DNA of 64,000 nucleotides, taken from the NCBI GenBank assembly GCA_902762325.1, contig CACWNV010000018.1:41776-105775 (forward strand), read 5' to 3'. Shown piece by piece: positions 16,568 to 25,163 of this stretch (its first letter is position 1; each line of letters starts with the position of its first letter). The position numbers and the translations under genes were made by a program. Source of the DNA: an uncultured Prevotellaceae bacterium (GTDB taxonomy: Bacteria > Bacteroidota > Bacteroidia > Bacteroidales > Bacteroidaceae). The notes beneath the pieces are model-generated. The model searched no databases. It saw only the letters and a program-made list of their open reading frames with translations, and was not told the origin of the DNA.

Positions 16568-19500
16568 TTATTTGACGAATTTGCATGTAGCGCTATGTCC
16601 GTTGTTATCGCGGACTTGTGCGATATAGCAGCCTTTAGACAGTTCACCTACAGGAATCTCTGCATAGTTGCCATTCAAGTCGGCATCTTTACTTCCAATG
16701 AACTGGCCGGCAAGATTATAGATGTTAACGTGAACGCTCTTAGAATCGTTGCTTCTGACAATGATACTTCCCATCACATAACGAGCCGTTAAGTCGCCTT
16801 TCGATTGAGCCGTCAGCTGTTGGATACCGTTAGGATTGGCTTGTTCGACAGGAGTGAGGTAACTGGTGAGTACGTTTGTCTTGGCGATGCTCGGAATGTT
16901 CATCAGATAGACATCGTTGCTGCCATCAGGATAACGACCGACGGTTTCATCCATTGCGTGTTCGTTGTATGCCAGTTCGTCCGTCCATGAATGGTCTTGA
17001 GCGCTTAAGATGACGCTACCTCCATCAGCAGCCAGTTTGAAAGAAGCATGCAACTGGCTGACAGGTTCGAGATTATCACACCAGATAATCAGGAAATCGT
17101 GAGGCTGAATGACCGTCTGGAGATTGCCGGAGCCTTTGCTGATCTGGTATTTTTCCGGCTTCTTGGGATTATCAGTGATAAACATTCCTTCAACGTCGAT
17201 GGGCTCATCGGTCGTGTTGTACAGTTCTATCCAGTCGTTTCGTTTCCAATATTCGTTGACGTAGATGCCATTTGCAGCACTCACCTCATTGATACGGACA
17301 GGAGTGATGCCCTGTGCAGTCTTCTCCTCTTCAGACAATGGCTGGAAGCAGGCGGTCAGTGCGATGTTGTAATCATCCGGAAGTTCTAACGTAGATTCCG
17401 TTGAAACCATTCCTTTGTCTTCTGCATCGACAGAGGTAACAAGTTGTGCAGCCCAATAGAGGTCGCTTGAAGAGGCACTGTTGTTATGGACTTCGACAGC
17501 CACGACATTTGAGCCGCTACGGAAGAGTTGGGCAGGCAGGTCGATCGTACCAGTCAGAGGGGTGTCGGAAGCGTATGAACTGGAATACGTGTTGAACGTG
17601 ACGGTGCCATTAGGCATGTTGAAACGTCCGGCTTCCACGCCGTTGACATAGATGATAAACCCGTCGTCCACCTCATAGTTCAGAATGAACACATCCTTGC
17701 TGGCAGGCGTTTCCTTCAAGTTGAATGTATGACGGAAATAAGTGGTGGGATTCTTCTGGCTGGCATTAGTACCATAGCTGACGGTCGTCTTTATGCCATC
17801 CATCTTGTATCCAAGAGGACTCTCGCCCGAAGCCCAAGCGTTATCGTTGTAACTTGCTGCCCTCCAGTTGTTATTTGACAAGGCACCCTTATCGTAATAC
17901 TTCCATATACTATTTTTCCCGATAACTTCATTGCTGGCAGTTGTCGTCTGCTTCCATCCCACAAAGGAATAGCCTGCGGGAGCCTGAGCCTTCAGTACAA
18001 TAGGAGCAAAGAGGGTTCCGTCGAATTCACTATAAGGAATCTCCAAGTCGTTGACAAAGAGTTTAGCCTCCGGGGTATCGGTCTTCAACTGTACCTTCTG
18101 CTTTTTCACATTCGTCAACTGCATCTGGCGGAAGTTCTGCATGCAGGTAATCATGTCGTCATTCAATGTCTGGAGCTTCGAGCGGATGAGATTGGCAGAC
18201 CCGTCGGGACTTCTCCTTCCGTCGAGTTGCATCATCGGTCTTACAAAGTCAGCCAGTTCGTCGACGATGGCAGTGGCACGCTCCTTCTCGAACACACTAC
18301 CGCCAATCAGACAGAATGTGTCAATGAACTTCTTGCGGAACGTGTCGTTCTTTAATAAGTTCAGGAAGAGCGTGACAAGTTTTATTTCCTCATATCGTTC
18401 TTCTTGCGTGTCGTAGATGTAGTTGAACGTATGCCACTGGTCGTTGGCAAATGCCGTAAAGGGATTACTGTTCTTGAAGGCAAAGTCGAGGTCGAAGGTG
18501 ACAAACCGATAGCGCCCGTCCTGTTGGTCGCGGTATCCCTTTATGTTATTGTGCGGCCAGTCGTTGGAACCCAAGAACAGTTCAACCGCCATGTAATTGA
18601 TATACTCGTCCATGTCGAGCAGTTGCTGCAACCCTTCATAGACATCAGCCTTCTCAGCCTGTTCGCCCAGCTTATAGATTCTGTTAAGAACTTCGGGAGA
18701 ACCCACCATGAAGACAACATTGGAGTCGGCACTCATTTCGAACATATCGATTTTTTCGTCATCGTATCCGAAGTTAGCCTCTACATACTTCTTGTTGTTG
18801 GGTTCACGCATATTCAGCACTCCTCTGAACTCTCCATTCACATACTCGATGATGGGGACGTATGACTGTACGTCCAGGTTAATCCCCGAACGCTGGATGA
18901 TGGTTTGCAGGGCTGGGTCTAAGAATCGGCTGCCGTTATTCTCCCATACATCATTTCCGCCATTGCGCAACAACAGCACTTTGTTTCTCAGATAGGGCTT
19001 CTGGGGGAAGAACGTATAGTCAAGGCGGTTCTTTCCATCAAACTCCTTACCGGCTTTTAGCTTGAAGGAGCGGGGAGTGGCAGAACGTGTCCAACCGCCA
19101 GAGACGGATATTTGCACATCCTGATTGTAAGCCATTGTTCCTTCAGTAGTGATAAAGGAGAAGTTCACGGGACGTTCCCAGTCCATGTTCCAGTTGCATT
19201 TGGAGCTCTGTCCATTGCCCGTTTTTCCATTTGTGCCTTTGGTGTCAATGCCCCATAGGTTATCCGTGAAATACTTTTTGTTTCCTACGATGGATACAAC
19301 GGGAATGGTGTATTTGTTATCTGTCTTGATATAGGAACGGGTAACAGGAATGCTGGGCAGCCATCCGTCCTTATATAAACGGACGCAAAGGTTTGTCGTG
19401 TTGTTGAAAGAGAAGATGCCGTTGGTGCTGATCTGCCCGTTGCCAGTCTCAGGAACATCATACGACTCCCATGAAATATCATCGAAATAATAGTTGTTCT

Positions 19501-20566
19501 CACTTCCCCTCAATTCATTGAGATTGAAGGCGATGGTCTGCAATCCTGAAGTTCCTGCCTGTTCGTTGGAAACTGTTCCCTCAAATGATATTTCCTGCCA
19601 CTCTCTCGTGATGTTATAGCCACCGTCAAGCATCGACCAATGGATGTAGTTACTGGGTTGTGTGTGAGATTGAACGGATATATGGGCAGGTTTGTCGGCA
19701 CGTACCATCATCTTGAAACGATACTTCGCACCCGGCAACCATACAAAGTCAGGCGTGTAGACAAAGAACTGGGTATCCCAGTCCTCTGCGGGCGATGATA
19801 CCGAATGTACGACAATTCCGCGCGTACCATTGTAGCCGGCTCCATCCCTGAAATTAGTCTGGAATGCTCCTCCTGCGTTTCCGTCCTTACCGATAAGGCA
19901 GGTCGCATTGTCATTTTCACAATTCCCGTTGACGATATGATTGGTCCATTGCGGGCTTTGTATCTGTCCGGAGGGAAGGTCGGGCACGCTTCCGTCTGTG
20001 GTATATACAAGTGTTGTCCCCTCAGGAATATTCACGTTCACAGAAATAGAGCTTGTGAAGAGCTTGCTGTCTTGGCTGACAACGGGCGGATCCAACCTGT
20101 TTGTTGCAAATACAGCTTTGGTATTCGTCGTTCCAGGAGTAGCGTTGGCAGTCAGTCCCCATTCTCCGGTTCCATCAGTCTTCCGTGCGTATGAGACGCG
20201 GCTCATAGCCTCAGGATAGGATTCGCTGACAATGAGTTCCCCGTTCTTGTCACTCAGGCAGATAGTGCCGCCTTCACAATCAAGATTGAATGGAGCCTGA
20301 TTGTGCTTGATGTTGTTTGACCCCAGCCAGATCACCTTGAATCCCTTTGCCGGAACAAAGCCTATGTCAGCAGGCATTTGCCATTGTTTCAGATTGTTGC
20401 TGTCGTCACTAAGAAAGAAGCCGTTGAGGCTGATGTCCTCATCTGTAGGATTGTATAATTCAATCCAACTGTCGAAATTGGTGGCTGGACTCATTACCGT
20501 TCCAACATTTGACGCCATTATTTCGTTGATTACAAGAACTGCTGTTGCAAAAATGGATCCTATCAT
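16568..20566 (-). CDS. Large multidomain CotH-kinase / lamin-tail surface protein with T9SS-like tail
   Basis: A 1332-residue protein. In order: lamin-tail domain (about 11-115, LVINEIMASN, DSWIELYNPTDEDISLNG); first half of a chitobiase-like Fn3 domain (165-200, TLVYTTDGSVPDLPSG); an inserted CBM4/9-like module (205-370); second half of the Fn3 domain (375-412, LCVRLYKDGWLPSIPVTRSY); CotH-type kinase (about 418-760, with RSFKLKAGKEFDG and FVTFDLDFAF, likely ATP/metal-binding residues); a galactose-binding-like module (890-1045); a second lamin-tail domain (1088-1200); and a tail ending LSKGCYIAQVRDNNGHSATCKFVK in part, typical of T9SS cargo. The N-terminus (MIGSIFATAVLVINE) lacks a basic signal peptide n-region. 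Substrate of the kinase is unknown. A -7 element sits 31 bases upstream of the chosen start. Confidence 0.85.
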   Translation of the reverse strand: MIGSIFATAVLVINEIMASNVGTVMSPATNFDSWIELYNPTDEDISLNGFFLSDDSNNLKQWQMPADIGFVPAKGFKVIWLGSNNIKHNQAPFNLDCEGGTICLSDKNGELIVSESYPEAMSRVSYARKTDGTGEWGLTANATPGTTNTKAVFATNRLDPPVVSQDSKLFTSSISVNVNIPEGTTLVYTTDGSVPDLPSGQIQSPQWTNHIVNGNCENDNATCLIGKDGNAGGAFQTNFRDGAGYNGTRGIVVHSVSSPAEDWDTQFFVYTPDFVWLPGAKYRFKMMVRADKPAHISVQSHTQPSNYIHWSMLDGGYNITREWQEISFEGTVSNEQAGTSGLQTIAFNLNELRGSENNYYFDDISWESYDVPETGNGQISTNGIFSFNNTTNLCVRLYKDGWLPSIPVTRSYIKTDNKYTIPVVSIVGNKKYFTDNLWGIDTKGTNGKTGNGQSSKCNWNMDWERPVNFSFITTEGTMAYNQDVQISVSGGWTRSATPRSFKLKAGKEFDGKNRLDYTFFPQKPYLRNKVLLLRNGGNDVWENNGSRFLDPALQTIIQRSGINLDVQSYVPIIEYVNGEFRGVLNMREPNNKKYVEANFGYDDEKIDMFEMSADSNVVFMVGSPEVLNRIYKLGEQAEKADVYEGLQQLLDMDEYINYMAVELFLGSNDWPHNNIKGYRDQQDGRYRFVTFDLDFAFKNSNPFTAFANDQWHTFNYIYDTQEERYEEIKLVTLFLNLLKNDTFRKKFIDTFCLIGGSVFEKERATAIVDELADFVRPMMQLDGRRSPDGSANLIRSKLQTLNDDMITCMQNFRQMQLTNVKKQKVQLKTDTPEAKLFVNDLEIPYSEFDGTLFAPIVLKAQAPAGYSFVGWKQTTTASNEVIGKNSIWKYYDKGALSNNNWRAASYNDNAWASGESPLGYKMDGIKTTVSYGTNASQKNPTTYFRHTFNLKETPASKDVFILNYEVDDGFIIYVNGVEAGRFNMPNGTVTFNTYSSSYASDTPLTGTIDLPAQLFRSGSNVVAVEVHNNSASSSDLYWAAQLVTSVDAEDKGMVSTESTLELPDDYNIALTACFQPLSEEEKTAQGITPVRINEVSAANGIYVNEYWKRNDWIELYNTTDEPIDVEGMFITDNPKKPEKYQISKGSGNLQTVIQPHDFLIIWCDNLEPVSQLHASFKLAADGGSVILSAQDHSWTDELAYNEHAMDETVGRYPDGSNDVYLMNIPSIAKTNVLTSYLTPVEQANPNGIQQLTAQSKGDLTARYVMGSIIVRSNDSKSVHVNIYNLAGQFIGSKDADLNGNYAEIPVGELSKGCYIAQVRDNNGHSATCKFVK

Positions 20567-20597
20567 CTTTTATATATAATTATGTGTAAAGTAATGG

Positions 20598-20605
20598 CAA
20601 AATTA
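20598..20605 (-). promoter_or_regulatory. Promoter -7 element of the CotH-like gene
   Basis: Minus strand reads TAATTTTG, 31 bases before the start codon at 20566. It supports transcription starting just before this start and so against a much longer N-terminus. Confidence 0.6.
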
Positions 20606-20721
20606 CATTTTTTCATGGATGATGCAAAGAAAAGTCAGCTAAAAACATCTTAATGAAAGAATAGATAAGGAATATGTTATTTTTTCTATTTTTATCCATT
20701 GTGTATTTCATGTTTTTTACT

Positions 20722-20729
20722 TAACTTTG
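20722..20729 (+). promoter_or_regulatory. Promoter -7 element of the DUF4494/YggS operon
   Basis: TAACTTTG fits the consensus and lies 66 bases upstream of the ATG at 20796. A TTG start at 20727 would fall inside this element and is rejected on that ground. Confidence 0.65.
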
Positions 20730-20795
20730 CATTACAAAAACAAGCTGGAGAACAGAAGTTCTTCAATCATTATATCTGCTAAAAATACAAAACAA

Positions 20796-21266
20796 ATGAG
20801 ATCAAGAACGACAACCTGGTTTGAGTGCTCAGTGCGCTATGAACGTCAAGGTGAGAATGGAATGGAAACAAAGGTTACAGAACTATATGTTGTGGAAGCC
20901 CTTAGCTTCGGGGATGCTGAAGAGTCTATCACTCGTGAGATGTCCTCTTATGTGAGTGGCACATTCGAAGTGAAGAATATTAATCCTGCTGCTTACGGGG
21001 AAATCTTCTTCAGTGATAGTCCCACCGATGACAAGTGGTATAAGACGAAGCTGTCATTCATAACGATTGACGAGAAAACTGAGAAAGAAAAGCGGACCAC
21101 CGTTTCTTTCCTGGTACAGGCTTCCAATTTCAACGGTGCTCTCAAGAATATAGAAGAAGGCATGAAAAGCAGTCTGATAGACTATGTCGTTGCCAATATC
21201 TCAGAGACGAAGATCATGGATGTCTTTGAGATTAATAGTGGAAAGGCAGCGGTTGCAGCTGAGTGA
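20796..21266 (+). CDS. DUF4494 family protein
   Basis: A 156-residue cytoplasmic protein beginning MRSRTTTWFECSVRYERQ, which is the conserved opening of the Bacteroidetes DUF4494 family, followed by VTELYVVEALSFGDAEESI and DDKWYKTKLSFITIDE. Its function is unknown. The family is usually next to a YggS-type gene (recollection), as here: the downstream frame begins within a few bases of this stop. The ATG at 20796 is chosen over a TTG 69 bases upstream because homologues begin at this Met and the TTG overlaps the promoter. Confidence 0.88.
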   Translation: MRSRTTTWFECSVRYERQGENGMETKVTELYVVEALSFGDAEESITREMSSYVSGTFEVKNINPAAYGEIFFSDSPTDDKWYKTKLSFITIDEKTEKEKRTTVSFLVQASNFNGALKNIEEGMKSSLIDYVVANISETKIMDVFEINSGKAAVAAE

Positions 21267-21292
21267 ATAATCAAATAAATCATTTCGTTTCT

Positions 21293-21967
21293 ATGGATGT
21301 TGACGTAAAGGGTAATTTAAGAAAGATCCTGAATGAACTTCCTGATGGTGTCCGGTTGGTAGCCGTCAGTAAATACCACCCTAATGAATACATTATGGCA
21401 GCTTGGGAAGAAGGACAGCGTGTGTTCGGTGAGAGCCATGTCCAGGAACTGTCCCGTAAAGTGGCAGAGCTTCCAAATGATATCGAATGGCATTTTATCG
21501 GCCATTTGCAGACAAACAAGGTGAAGTATATCGCCGGTTATATCTCCATGATTGAGGCGGTAGACTCGATGAAGCTTCTCAGGGAAATAGACCGACAGGC
21601 GGCGAAGCACGACCGTGTGATTGATGTGCTTCTTGAACTTCACATTGCAGAAGAAGAAACGAAATATGGACTGACATTAGATGCCTGCCGGTCGCTGTTG
21701 TCTGAGGGTGAATGGAAGGAATTGTCGCATGTTCACATCTGCGGACTGATGATGATGGCATCATACGTTGAAGACAAGCAGCAGATCAGAAATGAGATGA
21801 TGGAGGCTGCCAACTTCTTTGATGAGGTAAAGACAACGTGTTTTGCCGATGACCCAAAGTTTTGTGAGCGCTCCTGGGGAATGAGCCATGACTATCCCAT
21901 AGCCTTAGAGTGCCGTTCCACATTGATCAGGGTAGGGACTTCAATCTTTGGGGAACGCGTATATTAA
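21293..21967 (+). CDS. YggS/PROSC family pyridoxal-phosphate homeostasis protein
   Basis: A 224-residue alanine-racemase-like barrel protein. The PLP lysine sits in LVAVSKYHP (K27), followed by GESHVQEL, EWHFIGHLQTNK, and the phosphate-binding end WGMSHDYPIALE and STLIRVGTSIFGER. These are diagnostic of the YggS family, which binds PLP without known catalysis and buffers its cellular level. An upstream GTG at 21263 would overlap the previous stop and add ten residues; the ATG at 21293 places the sequence at the usual family start. It is cotranscribed with DUF4494 and ends at a strong terminator. Confidence 0.9.
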   Translation: MDVDVKGNLRKILNELPDGVRLVAVSKYHPNEYIMAAWEEGQRVFGESHVQELSRKVAELPNDIEWHFIGHLQTNKVKYIAGYISMIEAVDSMKLLREIDRQAAKHDRVIDVLLELHIAEEETKYGLTLDACRSLLSEGEWKELSHVHICGLMMMASYVEDKQQIRNEMMEAANFFDEVKTTCFADDPKFCERSWGMSHDYPIALECRSTLIRVGTSIFGERVY

Positions 21968-21970
21968 ACA

Positions 21971-22020
21971 AAAAGAAGCAAGAGATTACCATTTTTTCAC
22001 GGTAATCTCTTGCTTCTTTT
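21971..22020. terminator. Bidirectional terminator between yggS-like gene and M6 protease
   Basis: A 20-bp stem: arm 21971-21990 pairs with 22001-22020 (core AGCAAGAGATTACC / GGTAATCTCTTGCT) with a T-rich loop, A-run on the left and T-run on the right. It serves both convergent genes. Confidence 0.92.
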
Positions 22021-22034
22021 TCAGACTAAATCTT

Positions 22035-23849
22035 CTATTTGATAAACACCTTTTTCTTGTTGATAATGTAAAGACCCTTTGGCAAGGACTCTACAGAACT
22101 TCCGGCAAGACGACCGTCGATGGTGTAGATTCTTTGATCATCGGGATTGCTTACCAGCTGGATGTTGCCGATGCCATCGGTAACATCGCTGATGAAGTCG
22201 AAAAGGATGGTTCCATTGTCAGCTTCCTGAATATTCTCTAATGCTGGTTTAACCGCCTTCTCACCGTTGTACCACAAGTAATTCGGTAATTCCATCGAAT
22301 AGTTCAATGTCGTTACATTATTAATACCGGGGAAGGGATCTCCTGATAGTTGTGCAAAATATTCAGCCTGAGTATAGGGCTTATTAGTTGCGGGGTTAAT
22401 AAGGTCAGAGAAGATGTATGAGCTGAGTACAAGACCGTCGGCAGGTACGATTGCCATACGAGGATACCCTTTCTTGTCGTTGGGGAAATCAGAAACACTC
22501 ACGACATCGTATTCATAATTGACGTGATAGACGAGCAGTCCGTGTCCGCGCTGCTTGCTGTTCCATCTTTTTTGCTGGATGTTCTCAATCATGAAATACT
22601 CCCGTTTAGTGTTATCATTCGGATTCATAATCCGATAAGCCTTACCACCTTCGTCAATGGGTTTGATTTCTATTCCTTTCTGATCGGTCTTTAACGTGTC
22701 AATGGTCATCCACTCCATTGTCTCTCGTTCCCAAGCTGTATAAGTGGGAGGGCAGTTGCCGTTGCTCACATATTCACCTCCATCCATCAGGTCCCATTGC
22801 TCCATTTCCTGATTGTTTATCTTTGCGTCGTTCTTTGTCGGATAAATGTCCGGCAGACCAAGGCAATGGGAGAACTCATGGCAGAACAGTCCAATACCGT
22901 TAATATGATGATAAGGCTCACGGGTGTATGCTCCGGGGAATCCGTTCAGCTCATTCGTTACCAGCCATCTGTACACATTCTTGTTATCGAACGTGCCGAT
23001 GTTAGTGCCGTTAGAGCTGGGCCAGAGCCACCATGATGGATTAGGAATAATGCTGCTTGAGTAGCCTGCAAAGATAATTCCGACAAAATCGACATAGCCA
23101 TCACCGTTACTGTCATATTCAGGCCGGGAGAAATCCAGGCTGTCATCAACGGCTTTACATGCAAGACGCAGCAGATCTTCCTTTGATTTTCCATAGATGA
23201 AGTCAGATTGCTTGTAATCGAGCTTTATCGGACCATAGATGTCAAAGGTAGGAGAGAACTGTCCAAAACTATTGTCCTTGAAGTATTTGTTGACAGATCC
23301 ATAAAGTGAGGCTTCACCATTCCTAAGTTCAGGGTCTCCATAATTGTTTCCATTCAGATAATAGTCGAAAGACTTACGGGGATTAGGGAGAGTGAAAGCG
23401 GTATCAGAGAATTCCACAAGAATGACGATACCCTTTACGTTTCCTTCATGAGGCGTATAATGAAGCCTTGGATTGTTATTAATTGGAATTCTTCTTGCCT
23501 TAGACTGTGTGAGCTTTTGGGGAGCCGTAAGATGGAACTTGTTCTTATCCTGTTGGCTGATAAGAGCATTCTCTTCCACAGATCTTTCTCCTGGATTATG
23601 AGCCAGCTGCTTGGTTGGTTGCAGATCTCCTTCCTCATCTATCTTTGCAATGTAGAAGTTATAGCCGACATGAACCAGCAGGGTGCCGTCTGTAGCCGTG
23701 TACCAGTGATAGTCTTCATCACCGTGACTGATGACCGTCAGCTTTGTTCCGTCACTTTGCGTGACAGTTACCGGGAGAGTATATGCTTTTGCAGCCCATG
23801 AAATGATGGCTGTCAGCATGAAACAGGCAATAAGTAAAAGCTTTTTCAT
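22035..23849 (-). CDS. Secreted M6-family (immune inhibitor A-like) metalloprotease with T9SS-like tail
   Basis: A 604-residue protein starting MKKLLLIACFMLTAIISWAA, a signal peptide. A start 24 bases further up exists but would place extra residues before the signal and touch the upstream stop, so 23849 is preferred. The peptidase region (about 140-460) has the zinc motif HEFSHCLGLPD (324-334; two His, Glu, and Asp as likely third ligand) and the WDLMDGG Met-turn, both diagnostic of M6-type peptidases. A DSNGDGYVDF calcium-loop-like stretch lies near 246-255. The end SLPKGLYIINKKKVFIK is a T9SS-type tail. It is the last gene of an operon with DUF1573 and a ferredoxin protein. Confidence 0.9.
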   Translation of the reverse strand: MKKLLLIACFMLTAIISWAAKAYTLPVTVTQSDGTKLTVISHGDEDYHWYTATDGTLLVHVGYNFYIAKIDEEGDLQPTKQLAHNPGERSVEENALISQQDKNKFHLTAPQKLTQSKARRIPINNNPRLHYTPHEGNVKGIVILVEFSDTAFTLPNPRKSFDYYLNGNNYGDPELRNGEASLYGSVNKYFKDNSFGQFSPTFDIYGPIKLDYKQSDFIYGKSKEDLLRLACKAVDDSLDFSRPEYDSNGDGYVDFVGIIFAGYSSSIIPNPSWWLWPSSNGTNIGTFDNKNVYRWLVTNELNGFPGAYTREPYHHINGIGLFCHEFSHCLGLPDIYPTKNDAKINNQEMEQWDLMDGGEYVSNGNCPPTYTAWERETMEWMTIDTLKTDQKGIEIKPIDEGGKAYRIMNPNDNTKREYFMIENIQQKRWNSKQRGHGLLVYHVNYEYDVVSVSDFPNDKKGYPRMAIVPADGLVLSSYIFSDLINPATNKPYTQAEYFAQLSGDPFPGINNVTTLNYSMELPNYLWYNGEKAVKPALENIQEADNGTILFDFISDVTDGIGNIQLVSNPDDQRIYTIDGRLAGSSVESLPKGLYIINKKKVFIK

Positions 23850-23873
23850 TTGAATTTTATAATCTGTTATCAA

Positions 23874-24656
23874 TTATTTACTCTGTTTGTTAAAATAATA
23901 CTGGCCTTTCTTTTGTGTTTGCCTGCCAAATTCTATTGCGTGATTAGGACAATGATGATAACAGGCAAAACAGGTAAGGCACTTGCCATTATGCTTCCAT
24001 GAGGGAATGTTGTCGTTTTTGAAATCTATGTTCTTGACCGGGCAAACCTTAGAGCAGAGACCGCATTTGATACATTTATCCGTCGTAACCTTGAACGGTT
24101 CATCTGTTATAAGATGATTCAGGAAATAACCGCCGATAATCCTACTGTTTATCCGTGGCCAGTGTCCAATCGTCAGATCGCTGTATCCCTTTTTGCGGTT
24201 CAGGACACAATCAGCAAATGTTTCAATGCGCTTACGGGCAGCTTCTTTTTTCTGCCTCTCCTTGTCGGGCTTGTCAACATCCATGAATGGAAGACCGACA
24301 TACGACTCTGGCATGATTAGTGAACAGACACTGTCAGCGTGTAGTCCAATTTCCGATAAGTCTTCTTGGAACAACCTGACCGTTTCACCGATGGTGTCTC
24401 CTGCCGTACAAAGGATGTAGCAGTAATGTCCCTGGGCATTCTCGAACGTCAGATTCTTGATGAACTCCCTTACTAAAAACGGAGGACGCCAGCCATGAAC
24501 GGGAAAACAGAAACCTATACGTTCGTCCTCTTGTAACAGGAAATGGCAGTCACTGCCAGCAATCTCAGGAATGAAGAGTAGTTCTTCTCCTGTTATTTCT
24601 GCTAACCGTTCGGCTGCCCATTTGGTGTTCCCTGTACCAGAGAAATAGAAAATCAC
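23874..24656 (-). CDS. EFR1-type flavodoxin / 2[4Fe-4S] ferredoxin protein
   Basis: A 260-residue cytoplasmic redox protein. Residues 1-150 are flavodoxin-like, with the FMN phosphate loop FSGTGNT (5-11). The C-terminal part (about 185-245) holds two cluster motifs, CIKCGLCSKVCP and CLTCFACYHHCP. This is the architecture called EFR1 family ferredoxin (family knowledge). The electron partner is unknown. It begins 7 bases after the DUF1573 stop, and its own stop is 24 bases before the protease start, so all three are probably one mRNA. Confidence 0.88.
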   Translation of the reverse strand: MIFYFSGTGNTKWAAERLAEITGEELLFIPEIAGSDCHFLLQEDERIGFCFPVHGWRPPFLVREFIKNLTFENAQGHYCYILCTAGDTIGETVRLFQEDLSEIGLHADSVCSLIMPESYVGLPFMDVDKPDKERQKKEAARKRIETFADCVLNRKKGYSDLTIGHWPRINSRIIGGYFLNHLITDEPFKVTTDKCIKCGLCSKVCPVKNIDFKNDNIPSWKHNGKCLTCFACYHHCPNHAIEFGRQTQKKGQYYFNKQSK

Positions 24657-24663
24657 TACCTCT

Positions 24664-25065
24664 CTATTGTTTTTGTTCGGAAGCTTCAGTCATAGTACCT
24701 TCAATGTAGAGACGCGTCATCTCTGGCGTTCCATTTGTGCGGACAGTAATCGTCTTTTTAAAATGTCCGGGGAATTTGCCTTTTCCATTGTAGGTGACTT
24801 TAATCTCGCCCTTTTGTCCGGGGGCAATGGGTTGCTTTGTATATGAAGGGACAGTGCATCCGCAACTGGCTATCGCCTGATTGATAACCAACGGGGCAGT
24901 TCCTACATTCGTGAATGAAAATGTACAGCTCTGAACAGAATTCTCCTCAGAAAAAGTTCCGAAGTCATGCGTAACCTTATCGAACTTGATTTCTGCCTGC
25001 TGCTGAGCTGCTGCATAACTGATGCATGCAAAAAGCATCATCGTCATTACAATAATCTTTTTCAT
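24664..25065 (-). CDS. Exported DUF1573 family protein
   Basis: A 133-residue protein with a signal peptide (1-20, ending YAAAQ). The mature part is one DUF1573 Ig-like domain: KVTHDFGTFSEENSV, FSFTNVGTAPLVINQA, then ASCGCTVPSYTKQPIAPGQ with the conserved CGC. The family is abundant in Bacteroidetes; its role is unclear. It is the first gene of the operon with the EFR1 protein and the M6 protease, behind its own -7 element. Confidence 0.9.
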   Translation of the reverse strand: MKKIIVMTMMLFACISYAAAQQQAEIKFDKVTHDFGTFSEENSVQSCTFSFTNVGTAPLVINQAIASCGCTVPSYTKQPIAPGQKGEIKVTYNGKGKFPGHFKKTITVRTNGTPEMTRLYIEGTMTEASEQKQ

Positions 25066-25094
25066 ATTCCTCTTTTTAAACTTACACTATTCTG

Positions 25095-25102
25095 CAAAAA
25101 TA
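25095..25102 (-). promoter_or_regulatory. Promoter -7 element of the DUF1573 operon
   Basis: Minus strand reads TATTTTTG, 29 bases upstream of the DUF1573 start and immediately downstream of the terminator of the preceding gene. Confidence 0.6.
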
Positions 25103-25109
25103 GAAAAAT

Positions 25110-25133
25110 GCCCCTAACAATATTGTTAAGGGC
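25110..25133 (-). terminator. Terminator of the GH105 gene
   Basis: A nearly perfect 24-base palindrome (GCCCTTAACAAT then ATTGTTAGGGGC on the minus strand) is followed by ATTTTTC on the same strand, 31 bases past the GH105 stop. Confidence 0.85.
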
Positions 25134-25163
25134 AAGAATATTTAATTTATTTTATGATAGCTC

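Noticed and set aside
20727-20795. TTG start extending the DUF4494 protein by 23 residues
   Set aside because: The TTG is inside the TAACTTTG promoter element, and the family begins at the ATG at 20796.
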